From: DTKD01 sp050948905
Lineage (GTDB): Bacteria; Armatimonadota; UBA5829
DNA length: 64,000 bases
Direction of reading: 5' to 3'
NCBI GenBank assembly: GCA_050948905.1
Contig: JBMNES010000001.1
Span: 1,426,001-1,490,000 of the forward strand
Shown in pieces: positions 51,436 to 61,062 of the stretch (positions are counted from its first letter, which is position 1; every line of letters begins with the position of its first letter). The notes beneath the pieces are model-generated. The model saw only the letters and a list, made by a program, of their open reading frames with translations. It made no database searches and had not been told where the DNA came from. The translations under genes were made by a program, and so were the position numbers.

Positions 51436-51705
51436 TCACTTTGCGTATTTGGCTGGATTCTTATCAAACTTGGGCTTGCAGCCTGCGCAGCAGAAGTAGT
51501 AAGTCTTGCCTTTGTAGACGCTCTTTCCTGCGGCCTTGGTGACATCGGGGATCTTCGAGCCCATCACAGGACAAACCGCCGAGACAACCTTCTTCGAGGC
51601 TTTTGCAGGAGCTTTGCGACCAGCCTGGCCTATTGACGTAAAGACTGGCGTCACCGAAACGCCAAGAGCTGCGATCAGAGCAGCTATGATAATCGTTTTT
51701 TTCAT
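51436..51705 (-). CDS. Small exported YHS/TRASH-domain metal-binding protein
   Basis: 89 residues with GGAGGTACG before ATG 51705 and a signal peptide (TIIIAALIAALGVSVTPVFT). The mature domain has CPVMGSKIPD, YKGKTYYFCCAGC and KPKFDKNPAKY, the YHS-type pattern with a Cys triad suited to copper or other soft metals. It sits 25 bp downstream of the TolC gene. A periplasmic metal carrier or buffer for the pump is the natural reading (inference). Confidence 0.85.
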   Translation of the reverse strand: MKKTIIIAALIAALGVSVTPVFTSIGQAGRKAPAKASKKVVSAVCPVMGSKIPDVTKAAGKSVYKGKTYYFCCAGCKPKFDKNPAKYAK

Positions 51706-51730
51706 TGTCGTACCTCCGGTATTGCTTTTG

Positions 51731-53092
51731 CTATCTTTGACCGATAGCTCTGTTGAGAGATTCGCGGGCTATATTTTGCCCGTACAGTGCTTCAGCGTAC
51801 ATAGTTTGCGCTCGTGTGAGTGCGGCAAGCGCGTCGAGGACTTCTACGTTTGTCGCTTTTCCAGCTTCGTAGCGCATTCGAATGACGCGATAGTCTTCTT
51901 CTGCAGCCGTCACAGCGGTTTGCGCAAGGTCTATATTTTTGGTCGCCGCGCCAAATTGAGCATAGGCAGTTGCTACGCTTCTGGATACGTCGAGGACGGC
52001 TGCGCGTTCATCTGCCTGCATCTGGTCTACTATGGACTCGGCCTCATCCACTGACGATTTTCTCAGCCCGCCATCAAATACCGGCAGCGCGGCCGTCACT
52101 CCGACCAGGTAGCCCGTATCTGTGTGGCCGTTCATCGAGTCACCAATGTTGGCTGACAGGTTGGCCATCGCGGTAGCATACACCTGCGGTTTATAAGAGC
52201 TTTTCGCAACGTCGACATTGGCTTTTGCGGAACGAACGCGTGCCCGCGCGGCTTGCACCTCCGGACGTGCGCTCAATGCGGTAGCCTGGAGTTCATCAAG
52301 ATCAGGTGGCGCTGTCCGAACCGACAGATCCTGCGTGAGCGTTAGTTGTGAAGTCTGCGAAATGCCCATTATGTTTTTCAGTTCAATATAAGATGTCTCC
52401 ACGTAGCGTTGGGCATCATTGAGCTGTTGCTGTGCCTCGGCGAGGTCAGTCTGATTTCTGAGCAGGTCAAATTTAGCGATACGCCCAGCCGCAAAAGCCT
52501 CTTCTGCAATACGCACTCGTTCTGTCGCCTCATCTACCCGGCTTTGATATGCATCTATGTACTTTTGGGCCAAGCGCGTCTCGTAGTAGGCATTCTTTAC
52601 GATGAGCGCTGTGTCGAGTTCGGTGGTGGCTGCATCAAAAGACGAAGCCTGCTGCTGAGCCTGGGTGCTGTCCACCTGCCCTTTGAGATTCCCGCCAGTA
52701 TAAATCGGGTACATTCCCATAAGACTCTGATCCAGGCGCCGCTTATCTGCAGAAAGCAGGATGTTTTGCGGCTGTACTGTGCCTGGTCCTGATAATATCA
52801 TTGCCGTATTGCTCAATGTCCCAAACGTTGAGGCTGAAACTTGTGGCTTTGTCATCGCCTTTGCTATTCCGACCTTTGCCGCCGCGGCGTTAACCAAAGC
52901 TTTACGAGAAGCAATGCTTGGGTTGTTTTCAAGAGCGATGTTAACAGCGTCATCCAGGCTGATCGCCTTCGATATCACCGGCTGTCCCGATGAGTCGAGT
53001 TTCTGTTGATCCGCTGATGCGGTCGCCAATCCCGCCGTCAGTGCTATCACAACTCCCAGGGAGATAAATATTAGCGATAATCTTCTGATCAT
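51731..53092 (-). CDS. TolC-family outer membrane efflux protein
   Basis: 453 residues, normal for the family. Signal peptide (LIFISLGVVIALTAGLATA), then two related halves of long helices, e.g. LDDAVNIALENNPSIASRKA at the start, and QTAVTAAEEDYRVIRMRYEA near the end. Trimers form the outer-membrane channel and periplasmic tunnel. Its ATG overlaps the RND stop by 4 bp (ATGA). Order adaptor-RND-TolC-YHS defines a complete pump operon. Confidence 0.93.
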   Translation of the reverse strand: MIRRLSLIFISLGVVIALTAGLATASADQQKLDSSGQPVISKAISLDDAVNIALENNPSIASRKALVNAAAAKVGIAKAMTKPQVSASTFGTLSNTAMILSGPGTVQPQNILLSADKRRLDQSLMGMYPIYTGGNLKGQVDSTQAQQQASSFDAATTELDTALIVKNAYYETRLAQKYIDAYQSRVDEATERVRIAEEAFAAGRIAKFDLLRNQTDLAEAQQQLNDAQRYVETSYIELKNIMGISQTSQLTLTQDLSVRTAPPDLDELQATALSARPEVQAARARVRSAKANVDVAKSSYKPQVYATAMANLSANIGDSMNGHTDTGYLVGVTAALPVFDGGLRKSSVDEAESIVDQMQADERAAVLDVSRSVATAYAQFGAATKNIDLAQTAVTAAEEDYRVIRMRYEAGKATNVEVLDALAALTRAQTMYAEALYGQNIARESLNRAIGQR

Positions 53093-56000
53093 TGGTTACT
53101 CTCCGTTCCGTCCACTTCGTCGCTGGGTACAACACCGTCAACCGCAACAACGGAACCGGTATTAGTTGAATCAAACGTGCGCACATCGCTGCTGGCACCC
53201 TCCTCACCAAAGTGCGCGCTAACCGGCCACTCCCACTTGCGCTTGAGGAACTTACAATTCAGCCACTTTATCAGATCATCAACGTATGTGTGCATAATCG
53301 GGATATCGAAGAGGCTGAGTATTGTGCCTATTATGAGACCTCCCAGGATTACAGTGCCGAGCGGCTGATAGGCGTCCATTCCTGTCTTGGGGAAGAACGC
53401 CACTGGGATCATAACGATGATAGTAGTCATCGACGTCATCAAAATTGGCCGGAGCCTTTGCGGGCAGGCTTCTATGACGGCCTGGTCTCTGGGCATACCC
53501 CGGTCTCTATAGCGAGCAATAATATCAATGAGCAGGATGGCCGTAGTGATGTCCATACCAGTCAGCACTATGACTGCCATAATAGACACCGTCGAGAACG
53601 CCTGGTGTGCAAGAAATAGCGCTATGAATACTCCTGCAAGCTCCAGAGGCAGGCTGAAAACCATCTGTAGCGGCTGCACGAAGCCCCTGAACTGCGCTAC
53701 GAGTACAAGGAATATAAATATCAAAGCGATACCAAGTCCCCTGAGCAGCCTCGCGAATGAGTCCATCATCTGGGTCATATCACCGCGTGCTTCCATACCG
53801 TATCCTGGAGGGAAGTTGACATTAGCCATAGCGTTCATCATAAGATCCATGGTTACATCCATTGAGGGTTTGTCCCCTGGACCTTTGCGATAGTAGCCAT
53901 TAATCGAGATCACTCGCCGAACGCCATCGTGTTCGATCAGGGTTGGAGCGTATTCCTTGCGAATGTTCGCCACGCTTTTCAGCGGCACCTGAGTCCCATC
54001 CGAAGCAGTCACATACATATCTTTGAGATCAGAAGCATTTGCACGGTCGCTACCTTCATAGCGTACAAGCACTGTATTCTGGCGCAGGTTAGGCAGGCGA
54101 TACCACTCATTGGTTAGGCCCCCCTTGAGCGAATAATACGCCTGCTCGGATATATCCGCTGGCGATAGCCCCATAGCCTGAGCGCGCTCAGGAATAACGT
54201 CTATCTTATAGGAAGGCTGCATCATATCCCAGCTCGAAGACGCCTGATACATCCCCTTGGTCTCTTTTGCAATATCAAGTACCTGCTGGCCGATGGAGTT
54301 GAGGACGTGCATATCCTTGCCGTAGATCAATACAGATACAGGGGCAAGCGAGTTTGCCATAACGTCGGAACCCATCTCTTTGATCTGCAGCCGCCTGATG
54401 CCGGGTATAGTCTGGGTTGCTTCCCTTTGGACGGCGTCCATTATCGTCCAGATATCGCGTTTACGCTTATCCTTGTCGGAGAAGGTCATCATCATCATCG
54501 CGCCATTGACCTGCGGCATCGCGTAGCCCGTATAGTTAGGGCTGAAGGACTCGAACATTGTCTCTGTGCCTATTTCCGTTGAGACTTTCTCTATCTCCGG
54601 ATATTTGGCCATGATCTTTTCCAGGGCGATTGTTGCGCGTTCTGTTTCGGCGAAGTTTGTGCCGGGAGCCATCTCCAAAACGCCATACGCCTGCCCCACG
54701 TCAGCCAGAGGCATCATCTCGGAGCCGATGAAGTGATAAAACGTAAAGCCGATTATAACGGTAGCAAGGATTCTCGCCATATTGGAGAACCTGTGCTTGA
54801 GCATCCAGCGAATTATTCCGCCGTAGCCGTTTTCCATCCGATCCAATGCATTCTGAACCGGATTGAGGAGTTTAACATAGAACCAACTGCTGCGTTCTTT
54901 ATCAAGCTCAGAGTGCGGGCGCAGGAAATTAGCACACAATAGAGCAGTGAGAGTAAACGACACCAGCATAGATGCAAGCAATGCAAGAATGATAGGCCAT
55001 ACAAGCTCAACGAACATGAGCTGGACTATACCGCCTGAGAAAAGCAGCGGGGAAAGTGCGAGCACTAATACCAGAGTCGATGCGATAACCGCAAGCCGCA
55101 CCTCTGCAATTCCATCAATGGTGGCGGTCTTTGGATCCTTACCCATCCGCATATGCCGTTCCACCGCGTGAATGTCGATGATTGAGTCGTCCACCAGTCG
55201 GCCAATGGAGAGCAACAGGCCAATCAGCGTGCCGGAGTTGAGTGTCATTCCCAACGGCACAAGGCCCGTTATCGACATCGCCAGTGAGATAGGAATAGTG
55301 ATAAGCACAATGATTGTGCCTCGCCATTCTCCGAGGAACAATAGCACAACAAGCGCCGTGAGAAGAATTGCCAATCCAAGCTCTTCAAACACGTTCTTGA
55401 ACAGAATATTTACGAAGTGGGCGTTGTCGTAGGCTACCTCGAACTTGACTCCCGGGTTATCTGCTTCAAGCTGCCTGACGATCTTTTCGACAGCCGGCAC
55501 GACCAGCGCCGAGCTTGCGCTGGGGTCCTGTATCACCGCAGCCTCAATGGATTCCTTTATCTCGCCGTGGTCCAGAAAATGATAAGCGCTTCTACGTTCC
55601 CAGTGAGTATCAATCACCCGCGCTACATCGCGAACATAGGCTGTCTTAGGCTGCTCCAGCGTGCCGGTGCCTATTGTCGCTCCTGTTGCATTCGATGCTG
55701 GGGGTATAGTAGAAGAAGATCCTCCTCCGCTGCCCATTCCCATCCCAATATCGTCGGGTGATGCAATGGAACTGGCCGGGACAATGCTACCCCCATCGGT
55801 TATGCTCGCTATAGGATAATTAAGAACAGTCTGAGGGTCGACTGTGTGCGTGTCGACGCGCACTATGGCCTCGTTGGCTCCGTTTGTCAGCGTTCCGCCA
55901 GACCGGGAAACGTTGTATTTATCAATAGCGTTTTTTACATCCAGAATCGAAAGCTTATATGCTGCGAGCTTGTTGCGGTCTACGATCACCTGGAGTTGTC

Positions 56001-56619
56001 GCTTATAACCGCCGAATGGAACGACCGAGTACACCTGCGGATTTGTCTTGATGCGGTTAACAACATCGTTGTCTACAAACTCACGCAGCTTGATTTTGTC
56101 CCACCGGCTGTCTCCCGTGACCGCCAACGACAAAATCGGCAGATTCAGCGGGTCAATAGAAAGAACCCAGGAAGGCTTTATATTCGCACCTGTTGTCGGC
56201 AGGTTCGCCTGGATAAGGTTCATAAGACTCTGCACATCGAAGAGCGCTTTTTTCATATCTGTGCCGTAGTTGAACTCCAGGCTCACCAGAGCGAAACCAT
56301 CCTGTGAGGTGGATCTTATATAGTGCAGGTTCTTGACGTTGACCATCTGCTCTTCAATGGGTTTTGCGATATACAACTCCATCTCTTGAGCAGAATAGCC
56401 TGGCATCATTGTGACGACACCGACCATCGGACTTTCCACGTAGGGCATGAAACGTCGAGGCATAGACCTTATGGTCAGCACGGAGGCCACGATAACTGCG
56501 ATGTAAAACGCGATAACTACATACGGATGCTCTATCGACCATTTATGGATCATGTGCAACATATTCGCTGCACGCTTTTCCATACGAGGTCTGGTTGTAG
56601 GTGTATTGTGTTCGTTCAT
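53089..56619 (-). CDS. Efflux RND transporter permease
   Basis: 1176 residues, slightly long for the family. First helix near 28-48 (YVVIAFYIAVIVASVLTIRS), pore-domain segment SPMVGVVTMMPGYSAQEMEL, TM4 proton-relay acids in LLLSIGRLVDDSIIDIHAVE (Asp pair), and late helices such as VVLTGMDITTAILLIDIIAR. A Gly/Ser/Thr-rich insert (MGSGGGSSSTIPPASNATGA) in the first periplasmic loop explains part of the extra length. The DD pair resembles HAE-type drug pumps, whereas the adaptor carries heavy-metal domains, so the substrate class is not settled by this gene alone. Starts 22 bp after the adaptor gene. Confidence 0.93.
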   Translation of the reverse strand: MNEHNTPTTRPRMEKRAANMLHMIHKWSIEHPYVVIAFYIAVIVASVLTIRSMPRRFMPYVESPMVGVVTMMPGYSAQEMELYIAKPIEEQMVNVKNLHYIRSTSQDGFALVSLEFNYGTDMKKALFDVQSLMNLIQANLPTTGANIKPSWVLSIDPLNLPILSLAVTGDSRWDKIKLREFVDNDVVNRIKTNPQVYSVVPFGGYKRQLQVIVDRNKLAAYKLSILDVKNAIDKYNVSRSGGTLTNGANEAIVRVDTHTVDPQTVLNYPIASITDGGSIVPASSIASPDDIGMGMGSGGGSSSTIPPASNATGATIGTGTLEQPKTAYVRDVARVIDTHWERRSAYHFLDHGEIKESIEAAVIQDPSASSALVVPAVEKIVRQLEADNPGVKFEVAYDNAHFVNILFKNVFEELGLAILLTALVVLLFLGEWRGTIIVLITIPISLAMSITGLVPLGMTLNSGTLIGLLLSIGRLVDDSIIDIHAVERHMRMGKDPKTATIDGIAEVRLAVIASTLVLVLALSPLLFSGGIVQLMFVELVWPIILALLASMLVSFTLTALLCANFLRPHSELDKERSSWFYVKLLNPVQNALDRMENGYGGIIRWMLKHRFSNMARILATVIIGFTFYHFIGSEMMPLADVGQAYGVLEMAPGTNFAETERATIALEKIMAKYPEIEKVSTEIGTETMFESFSPNYTGYAMPQVNGAMMMMTFSDKDKRKRDIWTIMDAVQREATQTIPGIRRLQIKEMGSDVMANSLAPVSVLIYGKDMHVLNSIGQQVLDIAKETKGMYQASSSWDMMQPSYKIDVIPERAQAMGLSPADISEQAYYSLKGGLTNEWYRLPNLRQNTVLVRYEGSDRANASDLKDMYVTASDGTQVPLKSVANIRKEYAPTLIEHDGVRRVISINGYYRKGPGDKPSMDVTMDLMMNAMANVNFPPGYGMEARGDMTQMMDSFARLLRGLGIALIFIFLVLVAQFRGFVQPLQMVFSLPLELAGVFIALFLAHQAFSTVSIMAVIVLTGMDITTAILLIDIIARYRDRGMPRDQAVIEACPQRLRPILMTSMTTIIVMIPVAFFPKTGMDAYQPLGTVILGGLIIGTILSLFDIPIMHTYVDDLIKWLNCKFLKRKWEWPVSAHFGEEGASSDVRTFDSTNTGSVVAVDGVVPSDEVDGTESNQ

Positions 56620-56641
56620 TACTGCGTCCTGTCAGACCTCG

Positions 56642-58549
56642 TTATTTCTTTACCGGTTGGTTGATTTTCATACCGCAAATCTTGCATTCATCATTTGGAT
56701 TGCGGCTTTTCTCCTGCGGATGCATTGGGCACTGATACATCGGTTTACCAGAAGTGGCCTTGGATCGTTTCGCAGCATCGATCTTTGTCTTCGGCTTTGC
56801 TTTTCTATCACTCGAGCCTTTGTCCACTCCGTGCATGTTTTTGCTGCCTTCGGAGTCGTGTTTCATATCCGGCATATCATGCATTTCGGACATACTGCCC
56901 ATACCAGGGGCGCTCGGCATTTGCTCCGGCCCATTCGCTCCCCACTTTGTAGGGAATACGGTGTCGCCTTCTTTCAGATAGGTATTGCCCTGATAGATGA
57001 CCTCGTCACCATCCGCAAGGCCCGAGGTTATGGCTATACGATCCCCTGAGCTGGACCCTGTTGTGACCATAACCAAATGCGCTTTTTTGTTGCCGTCACT
57101 GGTCTTTGGAACGAGCTTCATATTGCACTTAGGGCAGTCGCCGGGGTGATCTTGCACGACCTCAGGATGCATAGTGCAGTAGTAGAGTATTTCGCCCTTC
57201 GCGGCCTCAGTTCTTACCACCCACACCGCATCCATACCATCCTTCGATACGATGGCGCTGGCAGGAACACTGATGGTGTCGTTATTACCCGAAACAGTAA
57301 TATCAAGCGTTACAGCATCGCCAGGCACGAGTTTGTGTCCGGTGTTTGTGACCAGCGCCTCTACAACTGAAGTTCGGCTTATCTGATCAGATAGCGGTGA
57401 GACTGAGGTTACATTTGCCTCTATCGTCAAGTCAGGGTCTTTGGCAAAGCGGGCTACGACAGGTGCCCCAATCTTTATGCGGCCGATGTCTTTATCCGAC
57501 ACATTAGCTTGCAAGCGCACCTGATCCATCTGGACGATACTTACAACTGCGGTGTTAGGTGTCACGAACTGACCGGGGCTTACGTATCTTTTGGTAATAA
57601 AGCCGGCGAAAGGAGCGCGAACGTAGCGATACTGGTCTAACGCGGCTGCGGTTGCGACCCTGGCTCCGGCCTGACGAGCCATTGCTGCTTTCTGTTGAAC
57701 CTCGTAATTAGCCCCTGAAATTGCAGCCGATGCAGCCGATACCCTCTGTTTGGCTACACTTATCATAGATTTCTTGCCGGCAACATCCGCTCGTGCAGCC
57801 TCTACATTAGCTTTTGCTTCTTCCAGTAATGCCTGCTTATTTTCATACTCTGCTTCGGCTGCTATTGCCTGAGCTTGCTCAGACTGGTATTCGGCCATCG
57901 ATACCGCGCCAGCGTCCAAAAGCTTCTTCTCACGAACAATCTCGGCTTTCCAGTATTCGAGGTTGGCCTTCGCGCTTTTTACTTCTTTCTGCCGCTGAAT
58001 AACTCCCTTTTCAGCTGCGGCAACCATTGCCCTGGTACGAGTCAGCTCTTTCTCTGCCAATTGAAGTTCGCCCTGAGCGGCTGCTTGCTCTGCAGATAGC
58101 CTGGCTACGTTATACTGGGCAACTGGTATCTCGCTGATTGCAGAGGCGTGTCCGGCTGAGGCTTCGGCGACTTTGCTTTGGAGGTCTGGCGAATCGACCA
58201 CTGCGATAAGCTGGTTACTTGAGACGCGGTCGCCATTATAGACTGACAGGTCCTTAAGGTATCCTTCAACACGCGGGTAAACCACTTGCTCCTGAAGCGG
58301 CGCGACCGAGCCAGTATATGTCACTTGAGCTGTAAACTGGCCCAGATGTACAATTTCTGTCGCCACAGGCACAGCGCCGACGGGCGGTTTCATAACCGTC
58401 ATGTCCATCGCCTGGCTCTCAAGAACGCTCATTGCTCCCGGGTGCTTTGCTTTCCAGGCTCGCACTGCTATGCTTGAGCCAATAAGGAGCACCACGATAA
58501 GCATGACCCCCCAGAAGTGCTCCTTTAGTAGCTTTATAAGACTATTCAT
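56642..58549 (-). CDS. RND periplasmic adaptor with two heavy-metal-binding domains
   Basis: 635 residues; most adaptors have 350-450. N-terminal anchor (GVMLIVVLLIGSSIAVRAW), lipoyl half-motifs and a very long coiled-coil hairpin (about 130-300), then beta-barrel parts (APFAGFITKRYVSPGQFVTP). At about 455-482 is a heavy-metal-binding domain (YYCTMHPEVV, CPKCNMKLVPK). After a Met/His-rich linker (MGSMSEMHDMPDMKHDSEG) a second one forms the C-terminus (YQCPMHPQEK, CKICGMKINQP). This points to copper or silver delivery to the pump. First gene of the operon, behind a palindromic operator-like site. Confidence 0.92.
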   Translation of the reverse strand: MNSLIKLLKEHFWGVMLIVVLLIGSSIAVRAWKAKHPGAMSVLESQAMDMTVMKPPVGAVPVATEIVHLGQFTAQVTYTGSVAPLQEQVVYPRVEGYLKDLSVYNGDRVSSNQLIAVVDSPDLQSKVAEASAGHASAISEIPVAQYNVARLSAEQAAAQGELQLAEKELTRTRAMVAAAEKGVIQRQKEVKSAKANLEYWKAEIVREKKLLDAGAVSMAEYQSEQAQAIAAEAEYENKQALLEEAKANVEAARADVAGKKSMISVAKQRVSAASAAISGANYEVQQKAAMARQAGARVATAAALDQYRYVRAPFAGFITKRYVSPGQFVTPNTAVVSIVQMDQVRLQANVSDKDIGRIKIGAPVVARFAKDPDLTIEANVTSVSPLSDQISRTSVVEALVTNTGHKLVPGDAVTLDITVSGNNDTISVPASAIVSKDGMDAVWVVRTEAAKGEILYYCTMHPEVVQDHPGDCPKCNMKLVPKTSDGNKKAHLVMVTTGSSSGDRIAITSGLADGDEVIYQGNTYLKEGDTVFPTKWGANGPEQMPSAPGMGSMSEMHDMPDMKHDSEGSKNMHGVDKGSSDRKAKPKTKIDAAKRSKATSGKPMYQCPMHPQEKSRNPNDECKICGMKINQPVKK

Positions 58550-58590
58550 GCCGTTCGCTTAAGCCCTCCGGACAAAATGCTCGCAACGCC

Positions 58591-58625
58591 GTATACTGTT
58601 GGATCGCTATGGATCGACAGTATAC
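58591..58625 (-). promoter_or_regulatory. Palindromic operator-like site of the efflux operon
   Basis: GTATACTGT (58591-58599) and ACAGTATAC (58617-58625) are perfect inverted repeats separated by 17 bp that themselves contain GGATCG twice. On the minus strand the upstream half contains TATACT (58619-58624), a plausible -10. Located 42-76 bp before the adaptor start codon. A dimeric metal- or drug-responsive regulator probably binds here; no regulator gene is adjacent. Confidence 0.6.
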
Positions 58626-58720
58626 GTATGTCGTTACTAGTGCTGAAGACGTTTATCATCGAAGAGTGGTTGCAAGTTTTTTACCTGTGAGGGTTCAGGC
58701 ATCAGAGCTATCGATTTCCG

Positions 58721-58749
58721 TTGACAGCCGCCCTACTATGTGATATTAT
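58721..58749 (+). promoter_or_regulatory. Promoter of topA
   Basis: TTGACA (58721-58726), 17-nt spacer, TATTAT (58744-58749). Leader of about 150 nt to ATG 58909, containing a small hairpin ATACGC/GCGTAT. No gene in the leader. Confidence 0.75.
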
Positions 58750-58908
58750 CACTCTCCGTGCAACATCCCCTTCAGGAAACGCTTCCGGGTACACATATTA
58801 CATTTATAGCAATGCTTTGGTGTGCCGGTTTGGGAAGAAAGCCCCCCAGGGAACACAACGGATACGCTCAATGCGTATGCTAAAAGGTTAAAAGCAGGAT
58901 CATATACA

Positions 58909-61050
58909 ATGGCGAAATCGCTTATCATAGTCGAGTCCCCGGCAAAAACGAGGACTCTGCGCAACTTTTTAGGTTCAGATTACGAGATAGAAGCCAGTAT
59001 GGGCCACGTCCGCGATTTGCCCAAAAGCAAGCTCGGCGTCGACGTGGAGAACTCATTTGCGCCGCAGTATATTCCCATCCAGGACAGAAGAGCGGTAATA
59101 AAAAAGCTGAAAGCAGCCGCAAAAAAAGCCGATACGGTCTATCTCGCCTCAGACCCTGACCGCGAGGGCGAGGCAATCGCGTGGCATCTCAGCCAGGCGC
59201 TTGACCTTCCTGACGCCAAGAGAATCCGCTTCAACGAAATAACAAGATCGGCAGTGCAAGAGGCTCTGCAGCAGGCAAATGAGATCAATCCAGGGCTCGT
59301 CAACGCGCAACAGGCAAGGCGCGTGCTGGATCGACTGGTCGGATATATGCTCAGCCCGCTTCTTTGGCGCAAGATCAAAAGAAACCTCAGCGCCGGTCGG
59401 GTGCAGTCAGTAGCCGTCCGGCTAATCTGCGATCGCGAGCGCGAGATTCTCGCCTTTGTGCCCGTCGAATACTGGTCAATCACAGCGTCGCTGACTCCAA
59501 CTGAAAAGGAACACCTCTTCAACGCAAAGCTCATCTCCAGAGCGGGCGATAAGTTGGAGATACAAAATCAGCAGCAGGCCGACGAATTGCTGAAGGCGCT
59601 TGAAGGCGCGGAATACATCGTCTCAAATGTAAAAAAGAGCCAGAAGAAACGAAACCCCGCCGCCCCGTTCATCACAAGCACCCTGCAGCAGGAAGCGTCC
59701 CGCAAGCTCGGATTTTCCGCCCGGCGAACGATGACAGTAGCTCAGCAGCTATACGAAGGCCTCGAACTGCCGGGTGACGGACATGTGGGGTTGATTACCT
59801 ATATGCGAACCGACTCCACTCGCATCTCAAAGGAAGCCCAGGAAGAGGCACGCGACTATATCAAGCAACAATACGGCGATTCGTATATGCCGGAGAAGCC
59901 GAGACAAATCAAGCGAAAAGGCGCACAGGACGCGCACGAAGCCATCAGACCTACCTCGGTTCACCGCCATCCGGACGCGATAAAACCGTCTTTGAGCAGC
60001 GACCAGTATCGCCTCTATCGACTAATCTGGCAGAGATTTCTTGCCAGTCAAATGTCACCCGCTGTTTTCGACGTGGTAACGGTCGACATTGCGGCCAGGG
60101 ACATGATCTTCCGGGCTACCGGCTCGACAGTTAAGTTCCAGGGGTTTATGAAGGTCTATACCGAGGGCAAGGATGACTCCGCAGTAGTAGCCGACGAGGA
60201 GCAACCGCCGCTGCCGGAGCTTAGCGAGGGCCAGAAGCTCGATTTGCGGGAGCTTATCCCGGAGCAGCATTTCACCGAGCCGCCGCCCCGCTTCACCGAG
60301 GCGACTCTTGTTAAGGCTCTCGAGGAAAAGGGCATCGGCCGTCCGAGCACCTACGCCACGATCATATCCACCATACAGGACAGAAAATACGTCGAGTTAA
60401 TAGAGAAAAAGTTCAGGCCAACCGAGCTGGGGTTCATCGTTACCGACCAATTGGTCAAGCATTTTCCCGATATTCTGAGTGTTGAGTTCACCGCTGGGGT
60501 GGAGACGAAGCTCGACAACGTTGAGGAAGGGTCACTGGATTGGGTCAAGCTGCTTTCCGATTTCTACGGGCCGTTTGAGAAGGAACTGGAAGCGGCGCAG
60601 GAGAATATGGAGCGCGTCAAAATCGAGCCGAAGGAAAGCGACGTCGTCTGTCCGAATTGCGGAAAAAAGATGCTGATTCGAGAAGGCCGATTCGGGGAGT
60701 TTCTGGGCTGCGCCGGATATCCCGAATGCAAGACCGCTATGCCGATCACTAAGCCGCTGGATGTGAAGTGCCCAACGTGCGGAGAGGGTGACGTGGTGGA
60801 GAAGAAATCCCGCAAGGGCAAGGTCTTTTACGGTTGTAGCCGCTATCCCGATTGCGGATTCGTAAGCTGGGACAAACCGACCAACAAGCGCTGCCCACAA
60901 TGTAACAGCCTGCTGGGTGAACGCCGGTTCAGGGGCAAATTATCCGGATATCGCTGCACCAACCCGGACTGTGACTATCAGACCACTCGCGGCAAGGCCA
61001 AAGAAGGCGAGACAGAGGAGCCTAAGAGCGAAGAGCAAGCCGGGGAGTAA
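58909..61050 (+). CDS. topA: DNA topoisomerase I (type IA)
   Basis: 713 residues from ATG 58909 (GCAGGA upstream); 29 codons of in-frame leader are rejected. TOPRIM domain: SLIIVESPAKTRTLRNFL and VYLASDPDREGEAIAWHL (the acidic metal triad). Active-site Tyr298 is in ITYMRTDSTRIS. Then VQSVAVRLICDRE and PSTYATIISTIQDRKYVE. The C-terminus bears three zinc ribbons (CPNCGKKM with CAGYPEC, CPTCGEGD with CSRYPDC, CPQCNSLL with CTNPDC). Relaxes negative supercoils. Followed by trmFO after a block of stem-loop repeats, an arrangement common in Gram-positive and other bacteria. Confidence 0.96.
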   Translation: MAKSLIIVESPAKTRTLRNFLGSDYEIEASMGHVRDLPKSKLGVDVENSFAPQYIPIQDRRAVIKKLKAAAKKADTVYLASDPDREGEAIAWHLSQALDLPDAKRIRFNEITRSAVQEALQQANEINPGLVNAQQARRVLDRLVGYMLSPLLWRKIKRNLSAGRVQSVAVRLICDREREILAFVPVEYWSITASLTPTEKEHLFNAKLISRAGDKLEIQNQQQADELLKALEGAEYIVSNVKKSQKKRNPAAPFITSTLQQEASRKLGFSARRTMTVAQQLYEGLELPGDGHVGLITYMRTDSTRISKEAQEEARDYIKQQYGDSYMPEKPRQIKRKGAQDAHEAIRPTSVHRHPDAIKPSLSSDQYRLYRLIWQRFLASQMSPAVFDVVTVDIAARDMIFRATGSTVKFQGFMKVYTEGKDDSAVVADEEQPPLPELSEGQKLDLRELIPEQHFTEPPPRFTEATLVKALEEKGIGRPSTYATIISTIQDRKYVELIEKKFRPTELGFIVTDQLVKHFPDILSVEFTAGVETKLDNVEEGSLDWVKLLSDFYGPFEKELEAAQENMERVKIEPKESDVVCPNCGKKMLIREGRFGEFLGCAGYPECKTAMPITKPLDVKCPTCGEGDVVEKKSRKGKVFYGCSRYPDCGFVSWDKPTNKRCPQCNSLLGERRFRGKLSGYRCTNPDCDYQTTRGKAKEGETEEPKSEEQAGE

Positions 61051-61062
61051 GTCGCGAAATAT

